From contig OZ038463.1 in assembly GCA_964036295.1 (NCBI GenBank), positions 27,763,069-27,827,068 of the forward strand: DNA of 64,000 nucleotides, read 5' to 3'. The position numbers were made by a program, and so were the translations under genes. The notes beneath the pieces are model-generated. The model was given only the letters and a program-made list of their open reading frames with translations. It did not search any database and was not told the DNA's origin. Positions 1 to 10,913 of the stretch are shown here, one piece after another (the stretch's first letter is position 1; each line of letters opens with the position of its first letter). The DNA is from Plumapathes pennacea (taxonomy: Eukaryota; Cnidaria; Anthozoa; Antipatharia; Myriopathidae).

Positions 1-72
1 ATCCTTACTTTGTATAAACGTCATATAATGTCATGTACTGCTGACCTGGCAGCAAGTAGGCTCAGATTCAAC

Positions 73-3058
73 ATGGCGGCTGGTTCAGCTTCCCAGCCCC
101 TTTTGAACGGAGCGCGTATTCCCCCAGGCCATATCCTTGTCAGTGAAAAGTTTCATGGTAGTGACATAATTAAGACTTTACAAGGTAGATACTCCAGAGT
201 TTCTTTTTTTAATTTTCTCGCAAAAAGAATATTGTCGCGCCAAAATTGTCCGCTAAACTTGAATTTCGTGTTTTTAGTTCCTGAAGGAGGTACGTGAGAA
301 TAATAGCTATGTGTGGTGACATCGTATTATGCATACCTTCCCAGGATAGGGAGTGAAATTACCTATAATGTGTACACGTATAACTGTAACCTGTATGCGG
401 TTGCCATTTTATCGTTTTTCCTGCTTCTCTTTTAGAAAATCATATCAATGTAGTTGTTGACGATCTGGGGATGACAGATTTCTACCCATCCAGCGACGTT
501 GGTGTCCTGTATCTATCAGAGGCAGACGTTATTGGTGCAAGTGACGCAACCTACAAAACTAAAATCATAAAATTCTCCAGGGTAGGTCTACAGTTGTAGC
601 TGCCAGTTTGTACAGTAAACTTTACTGAAATACTCATGTATAAAGTATATTAACACCAGATCAGGAAATGTAAATGTGCCTGGTTGGGAACTAAATTATT
701 ATCTCCTTTGACTGATCCAAGGGGTCAATCAGTCAGTCACATGATAAATAATACAATATGAGTTGCTCATGCAATTAATGATTTCCTGCACCACTCCTGG
801 TGTTTGAAAATTGCACCAAACTGCACAATCCGTTAGATAAGTGCAGGCCAGTGCTCTTTTGGTACAATTTTTAAACATCGCTTGTGGTGTGAGTCATTAT
901 TATATTGTACTCAAACTTGTATGATTATCTATACATATTGAAACCTGAACACTGCTTCAACTGATTGTCATCAGGCAAGTTTCAGGTGCATCTTCATGGC
1001 TGAGAAGACTCCTCTTAGTAGCCAGTACTACCACGAGCTTCAGAAATTCATTGTGATTGAGAGGGGTCTTGTACTGCTACCTGTGGTTTCAACAGTGGAG
1101 GCTGGCAGAATCTTGGCACAGATGGTAAGCCTTGATTTGGATTTTTTCAGATTGATAAAAAAGGTACCTGTTTAGACAGGGCATGTAGCTACTACAGTGG
1201 AACTTCAATTTGTAGAACCCTAGATTTTTTGAACCTCCCAATTTTTCAAACCAAAACTTGTTTCCCATGGACCTGTTAACACTTTAACTTTACCCCTGAT
1301 TTCTCGAACTCCCAAACATTCAAATTTCGTTTACCTTGAAGATTCTAAAAATTAGGATTTTAATGTACATGTAGTTTGTATGTGTACATTTATGTACATT
1401 CACCATAATAAAGAATTGCATGAACACTTAGTCATGACATACTCAAGGATTCACCACAGAGTCACAACCTGGACAGAGTTTCTGACTTATGATTCAATTA
1501 GAGTTTAGTTTCACATGACTTTTGAATGCAGCCAATTCTGATGACAAGTTACTGCTGAAATGTCCTTTGTTCTGTCATACAAATTAGTTGCATTTCCATG
1601 ACATGGAAGGTGTCTACTGGATTGAAAAGCATGCAGTGTTATACATGAGTTCCAGACAAAATCTGTTTTGATACTGGGTTTCAGGTCAAACTTGAAGATA
1701 AACCTCAGAGTAACCCTTATCGCATCAAGATGAAGCCACAGGTAGTAGAACAGGCTCTGTTGAGTACACTCCAGAACATCCCAGGACTGGGAGAGAAGAA
1801 GGCTTTGGCCTTACTCAATAAGTTCCACAGTACGTTCACACAGTATGTCTATTCACCAAACCGATGGAACCCTAACCATAACCTAACCCAAACCCAAACC
1901 CTAACCCTAACTCTGGGTTGTAGGTTTGAGGTCATGGTTAGAGTTCCATTGGTTCCATGAATTAGACATCCTGAACTTCTCAAACTGCAGTGTTGGTTTC
2001 TGTCAGTCTTTTTTTCCTTTATTTCAGCCATTTTTTTTTTATCATGGAATAGGCCATATTTTTTTATTACAATCAGTAATCAGATAATAGAACTTTAATG
2101 GCCCACACTGAATAGCTGTCAGGTGTGTACATGTTGTGGTTGGTTACTCAGTGTAGCATTCATTGCTATTATTGATTTAATATGCCAGTGACTGTCTTAT
2201 TTTTTTATCTCTTGTAGGTATTGATGGAATAAGCAGGGCTTCTATCACAGTAAGTTTCATTTGAAAACTTGAGTAAAATTTCTTGTTCCTACATGTAATT
2301 TTAGGTTTTCCCCGATATGGCACAGAAATTGGCAGCTGAACATACATGTACCATATACATGTAGCTTTTGACAATTAGGACCAGCTGTTTTTAGCACAGG
2401 GAACCCAAGCGTTGGGGGTGATTCTGCTGATAGTTCGCAGGCGCAACTTAATGGCTTTTATAATAGAATGTATAGGGATTTTATTCAATCGGGAACCACC
2501 CCAGGGAACCACTAGGACAAATCTGGCTCAAATGGCCCCAGAACCCACCCAGTTAAGAGGGAGACACTAGGCCACTATGTTCAAGTTTCAATTTATTTGT
2601 AAATATTCCTGTTGTCCGATCGAGTGAAGTGCCCATACATTCTCTTATAACCGCCATTAAGCTGTGCCCACAAAATATTAGCAGAATCACCCCAACACTT
2701 GGTCCCCTTGTGTTTTTAGTCAAATTGCGTCTCCTATTGAGAATTAAAGGGCCTTTATTAAGGTGCATAACAGTAAGTTATGCATAACAAAGTTTATTCC
2801 CTTTAAAGTTTAATAAGCTATAAAGTCATCCAGGATTATCCTTTTGTGATTCTCTTGGTGAACAGATCATCAAGGTTTGAAAGAGCAAACTGCTCAAGTC
2901 AACTTTTCAAATACACTTTATTCGAGAGAAATGTTCCAGTTTTCAAGTTATCAATTTTGCCCTGATGTGTTCTGCAGGCCCTTGCCAGCGTTGTTGGCAA
3001 TTCTAGTGCTGGTCAGGTCCAAGATTTCTTCAAACAGTCTCTGTGCAGCAAGAAATGA
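73..3058 (+). CDS. FAAP24: FAAP24, Fanconi anaemia core complex-associated protein 24
   Basis: Six exons join in phase: 73-184, 436-581, 975-1124, 1685-1829, 2218-2249 and 2978-3058, predicting 221 aa (human about 215). All introns are GT-AG. The protein follows human FAAP24 throughout: N-terminal GHI..EK..GS, then DFY, VLYLSEADVI, the EKT strand and LQKF, then LVLLPV (the degenerate XPF-type nuclease fold), then the helix-hairpin-helix signature IPGLGEKKALALL and a final QDFF stretch. In known biology FAAP24 pairs with FANCM, binds DNA and recruits the Fanconi core complex to interstrand crosslinks. The start is the ATG at 73. A second, stronger in-phase donor after 289 would add 35 residues with no FAAP24 counterpart, so the 184 donor is preferred. 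Intron 4 contains a telomere-motif MITE. Confidence 0.93.
1845..1969. repeat. MITE with telomere-like (CCCTAA) core, copy 1
   Basis: The terminal inverted repeats begin ATGTCTA and end TAGACAT, followed inward by the GGAACC/GGTTCC motif. The interior is CCCTAA-like units. The same ends and core recur at 17421-17604, so this is a dispersed non-autonomous element and not a true telomere relic. It lies in FAAP24 intron 4, about 15 bases after the exon 4 donor. Confidence 0.7.
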
Positions 3059-3159
3059 TATCTGTGATGGAGATGAGGACCTCATCAGATTTCAAGCAAT
3101 TACCCATTCAGTACTGCAAACCTAAACAAGGCAGGCTCATCTGGCAGTCCTCATTTTAA

Positions 3160-3165
3160 AATAAA
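3160..3165 (+). terminator. Polyadenylation signal of FAAP24
   Basis: A canonical AATAAA lies about 100 bases after the FAAP24 stop codon, followed by T-rich sequence. Confidence 0.6.
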
Positions 3166-3534
3166 ATTTGCCTTTATTGCCCATAAATCATTTACATGTT
3201 TTACTTAATTTTTTCTATAAGCAAGAGATCTCGTGAGCTACCAAAATACTTTTATAGGAGACCACTTGATAACTTTCCCTGTTTCATTTGTGAAAATCGC
3301 CTACAACGGATCGATAAACCAGCAAAACCATAATATTTCCTCACGAAACAAAGACAGCATCCATATGAGGTTTCCCAAAACAGTACCTTATCTCTATATT
3401 AGGATCTGGAACCAGAATAAGCATTACAGACACACAGATGGAAGTAGGAAATGCGTATTATATAGATTATTTTATAGGCCAGTTTGAAGTTATATGTGTA
3501 TGACTATATACAATATGTAAAAAACCTTACACTG

Positions 3535-4107
3535 GAGCGCTTTTCGGATGACTGTCGAAAACCAACACCAAAGCAATCACAGAGCCAATTAATGAGGCTA
3601 GTAAAAACATGTCGGTCCAATTAGAAGTACGAGCAAAACCAAAACCAAACTAAGTAATTGCGATTGATTTTACTATCTGGACAGTGCACGAACGCGCCAT
3701 CGCACTTGCTTTTTTGCATGAGAATTTTGCAACCAGGTTTTGCTTTTGCTCTTGATTGGCCAAGATGTTGCTAAACGTGCTAAAGGTGAAGTAATACGGG
3801 CAACATTTTCTGTGCAACTTGTCGTGCAGCAATGTTGCGTTGCAAGTTGCACCATAATATTGCGAGTATTGGCATCATGTTGCAAGTAGAAGTGGGTTCT
3901 ACTTCGTGCAACATGTTGCTGCAACTTGCAACACGGTGGTAATACGCGCAACATTACGGTAACTTGCAACGCAACATTGCTGCACGACAAGTTGCACTGA
4001 AACTGTTGCCCGTATTACTTCACCTTTAGCAACAATCGGAAAGCGTAGCAAACACAAAACCAAAGCAATCACACGATTACTTTTGACAGTCATCCAGAAA
4101 CAGCTCT
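3535..4107. mobile_element. Non-autonomous DNA transposon (MITE), family A copy 1
   Basis: The ends are imperfect inverted repeats containing GGATGACTGTC, followed inward by AAACCAAA..AAAGCAATCA-type sequence. A related copy is at 6540-7015 and a lone end is near 10120-10155. The interior is interrupted by a second foldback element at 3779-4030. There is no coding capacity. Confidence 0.65.
3779..4030. mobile_element. Foldback MITE nested in family A element
   Basis: This is a 252-bp hairpin with roughly 70-bp arms. The left arm starts GCTAAAGGTGAAGTAATACG and the right arm is its near-perfect reverse complement, ending CGTATTACTTCACCTTTAGC. Both arms are rich in GCAACATTGC-like words. The copy of the host element at 6540-7015 lacks this block, which supports a nested insertion. 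Confidence 0.7.
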
Positions 4108-4687
4108 AATATTTATAACATTGATTTACTTATTTATTGAGGAAGACCTAGTCATTTTCTTGGGAGTGGTTAAACTAAGACAGCAAAAAAGATGAATAAG
4201 AAAGAAACAAATTTTAGAAGCCACGTTGCTAAACTGAAATTACTTAAAAAAAACTTGCCTCACAGAAACGATTAGAGATAAAGGCTACATAAAGAGTAAA
4301 ATTAGAAATCTAACTATTATTTAATAAATAGTCTAGTTATTACTTTTTACAATAAACAACTTATTTTTAAACAGATACAGCGTTACGAATTGACGGTGGT
4401 AAATTCTTCCAGTCCTTTAGATAGTCTAATCGCTTGTTTAGCTCTTGTGCCATACTTAGGCTTCTGGGTAAATATTTATTTGGAAAATATCACTAAATCT
4501 CAGAGTATTTACACATTTTGCCCTTCATTACAGGAAATAGACCTTTCATTAAAATTGTGGAACATTCATAAATACGAAGCGTCGAAGACATCAATGGAAC
4601 TTCAAAAGAACCATGGAAGTATCTTTAATTTGTTCGAAACGCTTGGTCTTAACACGAACAGCGTTAACGTCATGCATAGATCAAATA

Positions 4688-4903
4688 CAGCTGTAACCAT
4701 CTCCTCCCGGGCAACCCCGGGGTTTTGTCAAACCTGGTTGCCCCGGGGGCGGGGAATCTGCATGAGAACTGTAAAATGTTATAAGAAAAAGAGTGGGAGA
4801 TTGAGTGAAATTGCCAGTTTTTCCTTGCCAGGAGGCGCGGGGGAATTTGTATCCACGTATGAAAAGTCCCCGGGGTCGACCCGGGGGGAGATAATAACAG
4901 CTG
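4688..4903. mobile_element. Foldback MITE with GC-rich CCCGGG ends
   Basis: The ends read CAGCTGTAACCATCTCCTCC and, inverted, GGGGGGAGATAATAACAGCTG. Both continue inward into CCCGGG..CCCCGGGG blocks. The length is 216 bp with no convincing coding. An open frame running from 4390 through this repeat is not considered a gene. Confidence 0.6.
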
Positions 4904-5973
4904 GAATTGATTGATGCACTAATATCGAGAGTTTAAGATTGCCGTATTCCGAAACATGAGACTGCAAGTCAAACGTCTCCTCTGTGCCGCATTTCTGTTG
5001 TGTTTTCAACACCATGAAGCATCCCTTATAGGGGAATCAAATATCGCAGCAATAAGCTCCTGTTATTTCAGAAACGCTACCTTTAGCAACTGGACGTGTA
5101 AGTTAGATCATGAACTATTTGCGGGCTGCAGTATCACGGCAATCTTAAACTACCTAACGTCAACACTCAATCAAAAAATGTGTGCTACTGAAGCATGAAA
5201 TTTAATGTACAGTGCAATATTCACGGGGGAGGGGGGCGGGGTTGCTCGTCGGAAATTTTTGTTTTGACCCCTGAGAGGTACTAAAACGGGCGTTGCTCAA
5301 GCTTGCTTTGACCCCTAAAAGTTACCAATAATAGCGGCCAAGAATTCAAAGTTTCGATGCCTTTAAATAAATGATATCATCAAGCACTTTATTCCTTGCT
5401 TTTGCAAACAAAAAAAGGTCATTCGACTGACACCCTACCACTAAACGGTACCACGTCACATAAAATGTCAGCGTTTGATGTTGAGCACCCATAGTTTTGA
5501 ACGACAATTGTTTCCATGTGGTAGGTGCATTTCCTTCAAGGAAATCAATCCAGGGCTTAACCTATACTGACACTACTCTCCACGAGGATTGCCTTGTTGC
5601 CTTGGGTCAAGTCGAATCCTCATCTCTGCCAAATGGTTGGGTAGGTAATGTCAGTTTTATAACTTGTACGTTGGTGTCGCACTTCTGTCTTGCCGTTTAG
5701 TTTACAGAACACCCCAAACGCTTCTCCTGCGTCTGCGCCACGATGCTATTTGTCCGCAAGTGAACTATGCATTGTTCATCGCAATTGTACACAGAAGTAA
5801 ATTGGGCGGCAAATATGCGCAGGTTTAACAGTATTGGATAGCCCTTGTGATAATCCTTTATTGTTAGGGCGTGGGTATTGCGGTTAATAGCCTTCCCAGG
5901 TCTTTTTCATAGAGTGCAAGTTAGTCTCAAAATAATTGTGGCAAGGAAGCTTTTTACTGAGGCGTTTCAGTAA

Positions 5974-6236
5974 AGCCCCTGTCAAACGGTCACAACATTT
6001 GTCTCAACATTCTCTCAACACTTCTGAGAGCCGATGTTGAGGCCGTTGACACCCCCTCTCAACATTTTTGAGAAATGTTGAGAAGAGTTTGAGTTCGTTT
6101 GAAATTTGTCCCATATCTTCTCAAAATTTCTTTTGTTCTTGAAATGTTGAAGCCATTTGACACGGCACGTTCTCAACATCTCTCAACAATGCTGAGAGAA
6201 CGTTGAGACAACTGTTGTGACCGTTTGACAGGGGCT
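5974..6236. mobile_element. PIF/Harbinger-type MITE with TAA target duplication
   Basis: The terminal inverted repeats are AGCCCCTGTCAAACGGTCAC and its complement, flanked on both sides by TAA (5971-5973 and 6237-6239). A 3-bp TWA duplication is the PIF/Harbinger signature. The interior repeats CTCAACATT/AATGTTGAG words, in the same style as the ends of the larger Harbinger element at 31033-34605, although the terminal sequences differ. Confidence 0.75.
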
Positions 6237-6539
6237 TAAGAATTAATCTTATAATTAGACTTATCGTTATCGCTTGAATAAAAAAAGTTATTTTTTATTT
6301 TAATTGATTTTATTAACCCTTTGGTGCGCTGTTTCGCTATGCAATGAATGCTTGGATCATTTTCGCACATGCTGTTTTTTGGGTTCAAACACCATATGCT
6401 ATATACCATTACTGCGTCCTTGCGTAAACTTTAGCCTAAACCTGCCAAGATGTGGGTGTTTTTCAGAGTATAAGCATAAGTTCTACAGTAACTGATGACC
6501 AAAATGCCTCTTATTTATCTGCTTTAGAATGTAAACTGC

Positions 6540-7015
6540 TGGCAATTACCGCCGTTTTGGGAGGATTGTCGAAAACTGAAACTAAAGCAAATACGCCGCC
6601 AATCACAGAGGCTGTAAGAAACACTTTCAACCAATCAGAAGCCAAAGTAATGTTTAGTTTTACATTGAAGAAGAAATCAATCAGATGCACTGCACGAAGA
6701 AACGCCATCGCCACTTGCTTTCTTGCGTGGGAATATCGCGATCAAGATTTTCTGTTGCTCTTGATCAGCCAAGAATGCTGCTGAACTCGTTTCCACCAGG
6801 GGGAGGGCGATTTGGAAGGTCTTCCCAGAATGCTTTACAAACAAATGCGCGGCCGCGCACATAATTTCCCGAGCATTTATTTTGAAAATGTGTCAAAATG
6901 TAGCAACTTTGAATTAAATTGGTTTCGACCAACCAGAAAGCGTAGCAAACGCAAAACCAAAGCAATCACACGGTCGTGCAGTGTCGTTTCGACAGTCGTG
7001 CGAAATTGACACTTG
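6540..7015. mobile_element. Family A MITE, copy 2 (approximate ends)
   Basis: This copy shares the GACTGTCGAAA end, the GCCAATCACAGAGGCTG block, the internal GATCAGCCAAGAATG block and the final AGAAAGCGTAGCAAACGC, AAACCAAAGCAATCACAC blocks with 3535-4107. It lacks the nested 252-bp foldback. The exact ends are uncertain. Confidence 0.55.
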
Positions 7016-8279
7016 CTATTTACAGCTTATTTTGACGATTTTTCAATTCCAGTCCATTTTTAACAAATTTGCACTTTTTATTGTGATTCACATGACTAGC
7101 CTATTTTCTATACGCTCGGTAGGGGCAAGAGATTACTGAAAAGTTCTCTTGTCAGATTCTATTAATGAAAATCCTATTTATTTACAATATGTTAAAACTA
7201 CACTGAATCTTCACTATTTTCTGGTCCTTATTCACAAGAAAAGAGAAAAATAGAACATTCTTCAATCAGCCAAGAGCTTGGTATGATAAATTGATTAAAG
7301 ATACTGCTTATAGTTGCTTTAGTCATTTCCTGCATTAGTAATATAGTAACCAAGAAAGGAAAATAATCAAGCGAGGAGCTAAGTTAAAGTAAAACGAGAC
7401 TGTATTAAACTATATTAAAGCCAGGAACCATATTGTCTGCCTGCAACACATAAAAGGTACGGGTTAGTAGGGCGAAAAATTAATTGTTTCGCTTCCCATT
7501 GAATCTTGTTTCATTTGCTTAAAACCATGACTGAAAGAGTGCTTAAAAAAACGAGGCCAGTGACGACGTCTGAAACTTAATATGTATGATTGACCAGTTC
7601 CCAGATACCGTAAATACTCCGGCCAATAAGATCCCAAGCGCTAATTTCATTTTTGGGGGACGCTAATTTAGAATCCGGGCGCGTGGCTGGTAGGAAAGTC
7701 AGGGAACAGTCACACACCTTTAAGTCGCGTACGAAGAAAGCATTAGTACCAGAACGCAGTCCCACTGCAGAGACAAAAAAGAGGCAACCGGAAATGAATC
7801 CTTTCACTGTTAGTCTACTTCACCTAGGATATTTTCAATTTTTGTCAACCGTTGCCATTCACAAAAAGACTTAAATAAAATGATTTAACCTTACATACAG
7901 GTTATCTTTAGCTTATTTTTTTTTAGCATCATATTTATCACTACATTATTTTTACTGTCTGTAACTCTAGTTTATACATTACTTCACTTGTGCACCTTTT
8001 TCATGACTTTTATCGTTCTGACCAAAATCTCAATCGCTGTAAAAAATTGTTAGACTGTGTCTTGTAGTAATGTACTGTAAATAGATGAGTATCAATATAA
8101 CCAGAAAACATTGGTGGTAAGGAGGATAAGAGCCTGGAGCGGAGATGTGGGTTGACGAAAAAGTATAGAGAGAATTGTTTTACCTAATATGGTTGTCTCG
8201 TTTCATCTACTTTTAAAGCTACCCGACCAACTGAGGGGACCTATTAAACTTGTTTCATTAACATAATAAGAGCACGCAC
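7016..8279. other. No confident gene; possible further - strand exons
   Basis: Nothing firm is supported here. On the - strand there is a candidate exon near 7743-7789, with an acceptor CTCTGCAG, an open frame including GLRSGTNAFFVRDLK, and a donor GTGTGTG. It does not join in phase to the last exon of the gene at 8280-10913 unless a small intervening exon (about 8105-8135) is used. Confidence 0.25.
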
Positions 8280-10913
8280 CTTATTTTGAAAGGCTCGCCT
8301 TTTCGCTTGATTATGAATATGGCTTTGAGAAACTGAGGGAAAACGATAATGATGGACTGGAAATCCTCAAATCCGGCTGGGTACCTGAAATACAAGAGAG
8401 AAACTGTTTTAAAACAGCAGTACAATTGTGCATCATAATCAAACCGAAAAACTAAAATGGTTTCCTATTCAAGTTAAATAAAAAGCAATTAACTTTGACA
8501 TTTGATTAATTGAAGTGTTTGTTACAGCTTTCGTGATAGCAATACAATAATTTTGATAAAAACATTAATTTCAGAATTCTTCTTATGACCTTGTGTCGCT
8601 ATTTGTTTCGTTTGAATTGGGAAAACACAACTACAAACATAAGAAATAGTCATTAGTGATTCTGATTTTTCCTCGACCATCTCGAAACCTATGTTTGCTG
8701 ACAATGAGCGTAATGCGCTTGCGCCTGCGCGCGAGTTGCGCTCAATATGATTACGTTCCATCGTTCGTGTTAACCAGGTCTTCCCTCTTAATTTGCGCGT
8801 GGTTAATTGTAAGCCGAGAGCTGAGGGTGAGCCGCCCGAGAGCTTCCGAGTCATGGCAGTCTTTACCTGATTGGCAGAGTGGTGGAGAGGAAACGCAGCG
8901 ACTGAATGTCCGAGAATTTAACTTTGCCATCATGATGAATTATGAGGAAATCTTCATCGTTAAGGGTCTTGGAAATGCGCTCTGTGAGGAAGCTAAACAT
9001 CAAGAAAACAGCACATTGCTTAGTTCAACCTATCTATTTCATATCCGGAGATAATTTTGAAAAAATATTTTCGTTGACAAAATATTAAGTAATATTTAAT
9101 ACTAGCGGAGGTATATGTATTAAGTCAATATAAGCCGATTCCAGAAATTTTACAAAAATATATCAGCAAAAGTTTCATTGGGTGCGATTTTGTTCAAAAA
9201 GTGCTGTCCACTTAAACTATAATATCACTGAAAATATTTTTCCCAAGTTAAATTAAATTCTATCATATTATTGCTGAATAATAGCTGCAATGTTCCTCAA
9301 AGTTTCATAGGAATCGCATAAAAGCCCAAAAACTTATGATCCAAAGTTTGTCATGGACGAGTGCGCCCGATGAAACTCCGGAGTGACCTTAACTCGTTAC
9401 CATGCCAATATAATTTTACTCATAGAAATTGCTTAGTTTATCATTTCACTGTTGGGCACGTCATTTGTACCGCATGGACAATTCATTGCAAAAAAGGTTC
9501 AATGAATTATCATGTACAGGGAACAACTTTTAAGATTGAAATAAAACGGAAAGAAAAGGAACCTTACAATACTTGTACGAATGAGGCTAACCGTGGAATT
9601 ACGTTCTTGACGTCATTTCTGTTGGTCAGTGCCAGTGGTCCTATGCAAATCGGTCTAAATCCAGATTCGATTTCACCGCGTAGGCAAACCCAGTATAGAA
9701 AATGCATTGAATTAAGTTATGGTTGAGTATTGAGTCCAAGCAGTCTGATCTAAGTTGTAACAGTTTTGTGCAATAACCGCTGACCTAAACACGAGGTGTC
9801 CGTATGGATGGCTGTTAACTGAAAAAGTTGGTTCTCATTACTGAAGAAAGTTAGGATTAGGACGGGATCATTTTGTATTCACACTTTCTCTTCTCGTTAA
9901 AATGCTTGCAATTTTTCTCTGGACTTACTTGATTTGGTCGATAAATTTTGGGGTACAATGCGGCAGGTTACGGTTTTTCACAGAGTTAGCTACATCAATG
10001 ACATCCTCGCCATGAAGTCCGAACCTAGGAACGCCATGCTTGGTGCGGCCTAAGGATAAAAATGGGGCCAATGTAATTAGTCACTTATAAATTACTTCAG
10101 TGCAATTTCCAAGACACTCATAGAACGGTTTTTGGGTGACTGTCGAAAGGGATTGGCAGGGTCCATTAGAAAATTATACACAAGAATAGAAGCTTACCAT
10201 CGTATTCAAGATATCTGATGTCAAACAACTCCGAGCGGACCCGGCGAACTTCTTCTGTAGCATAAAAATGAGAAAATCATGATTACAACGGCTAAGAAGC
10301 AAAACTATAGTATATCTCTCAAAGTTCAACCACATGAAAATCGGGGGTAGAAGCGGAATATTTTCATCTAAAAATTCCGTATTCCTCTGCTCTCCTGAGG
10401 TAAATATTCCCATTCCCTACTAATACTTTTTTGGATATTCCTTATTCTTTTTAGAATATTCCCTATTCTCTATTTGTCATGCGCTTTATTGAAATATTCC
10501 GTATTCAGTATATTTTTAGGCAAATATTCAATATTCCTCAGTTTTCAACCACGATATTCAATATTCAATATTCCGCCTCTCCTCCCGAATGAAAACCACC
10601 GGACTAAACGAGAGAACACAAGACACAGACCAAAGCAAAGGATATAGGTCAAGTAAAAGCAACAAAAAGATCGCTTTTTCTTACCTCGAGCCGCTAGAAT
10701 TTTGCATCGACACTCCGGTATATCTTCTAGGAAGACTTTCTTGTCCTCGGACAGGTAAGATAGCGCAGAGAAGTCGTCGCCTCCGAGAGTGTTCTTGATC
10801 CACTTTCCACACGGGGACATTTTCACGGGGCGAGGCTGGCAGAACTTTCGCTTCACCATCTGCATTCTCTCTTGTCTCTGAAGAAACTTGAACAGCTCGA
10901 GTTGAACGTTGAG
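8280..10913 (-). CDS. Unrecognised multi-exon gene (internal exons only)
   Basis: I do not recognise this protein. Four consecutive - strand exons fit together: 10685-10913, 10198-10254, 9929-10049 and 8280-8384. Each has AG and GT borders (donors GTAAGA, GTAAGC, GTAAGT, GTGCGT) and the phases match at every junction (1, 1, 2), giving about 170 aa. Visible stretches are LELFKFLQRQERMQMVKRKF (basic, helical), GGDDFSALSYLSEDKKVFLE, REEVRRVRSELFDIRYLEYD, KHGVPRFGLHGEDVIDVANS and FQSIIIVFPQFLKAIFIIKR. Upstream and downstream exons are not found. The sequence between the exons is non-coding. The consistent phases and good splice sites make a real host gene likely; the function is unknown. Confidence 0.6.

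Noticed and set aside
3650-4093. Overlapping - strand open frames rich in Cys/Val
   Set aside because: They translate the GCAACATTGC-rich arms of the nested MITE.
4390-4914. 174-aa open frame on + strand
   Set aside because: Its second half is translation of the CCCGGG foldback repeat and no splice or homology support exists.
8522-9054. Open frames on both strands in a GC-richer patch
   Set aside because: No exon borders in phase with the neighbouring gene and no recognisable protein; possibly a repeat or regulatory patch.
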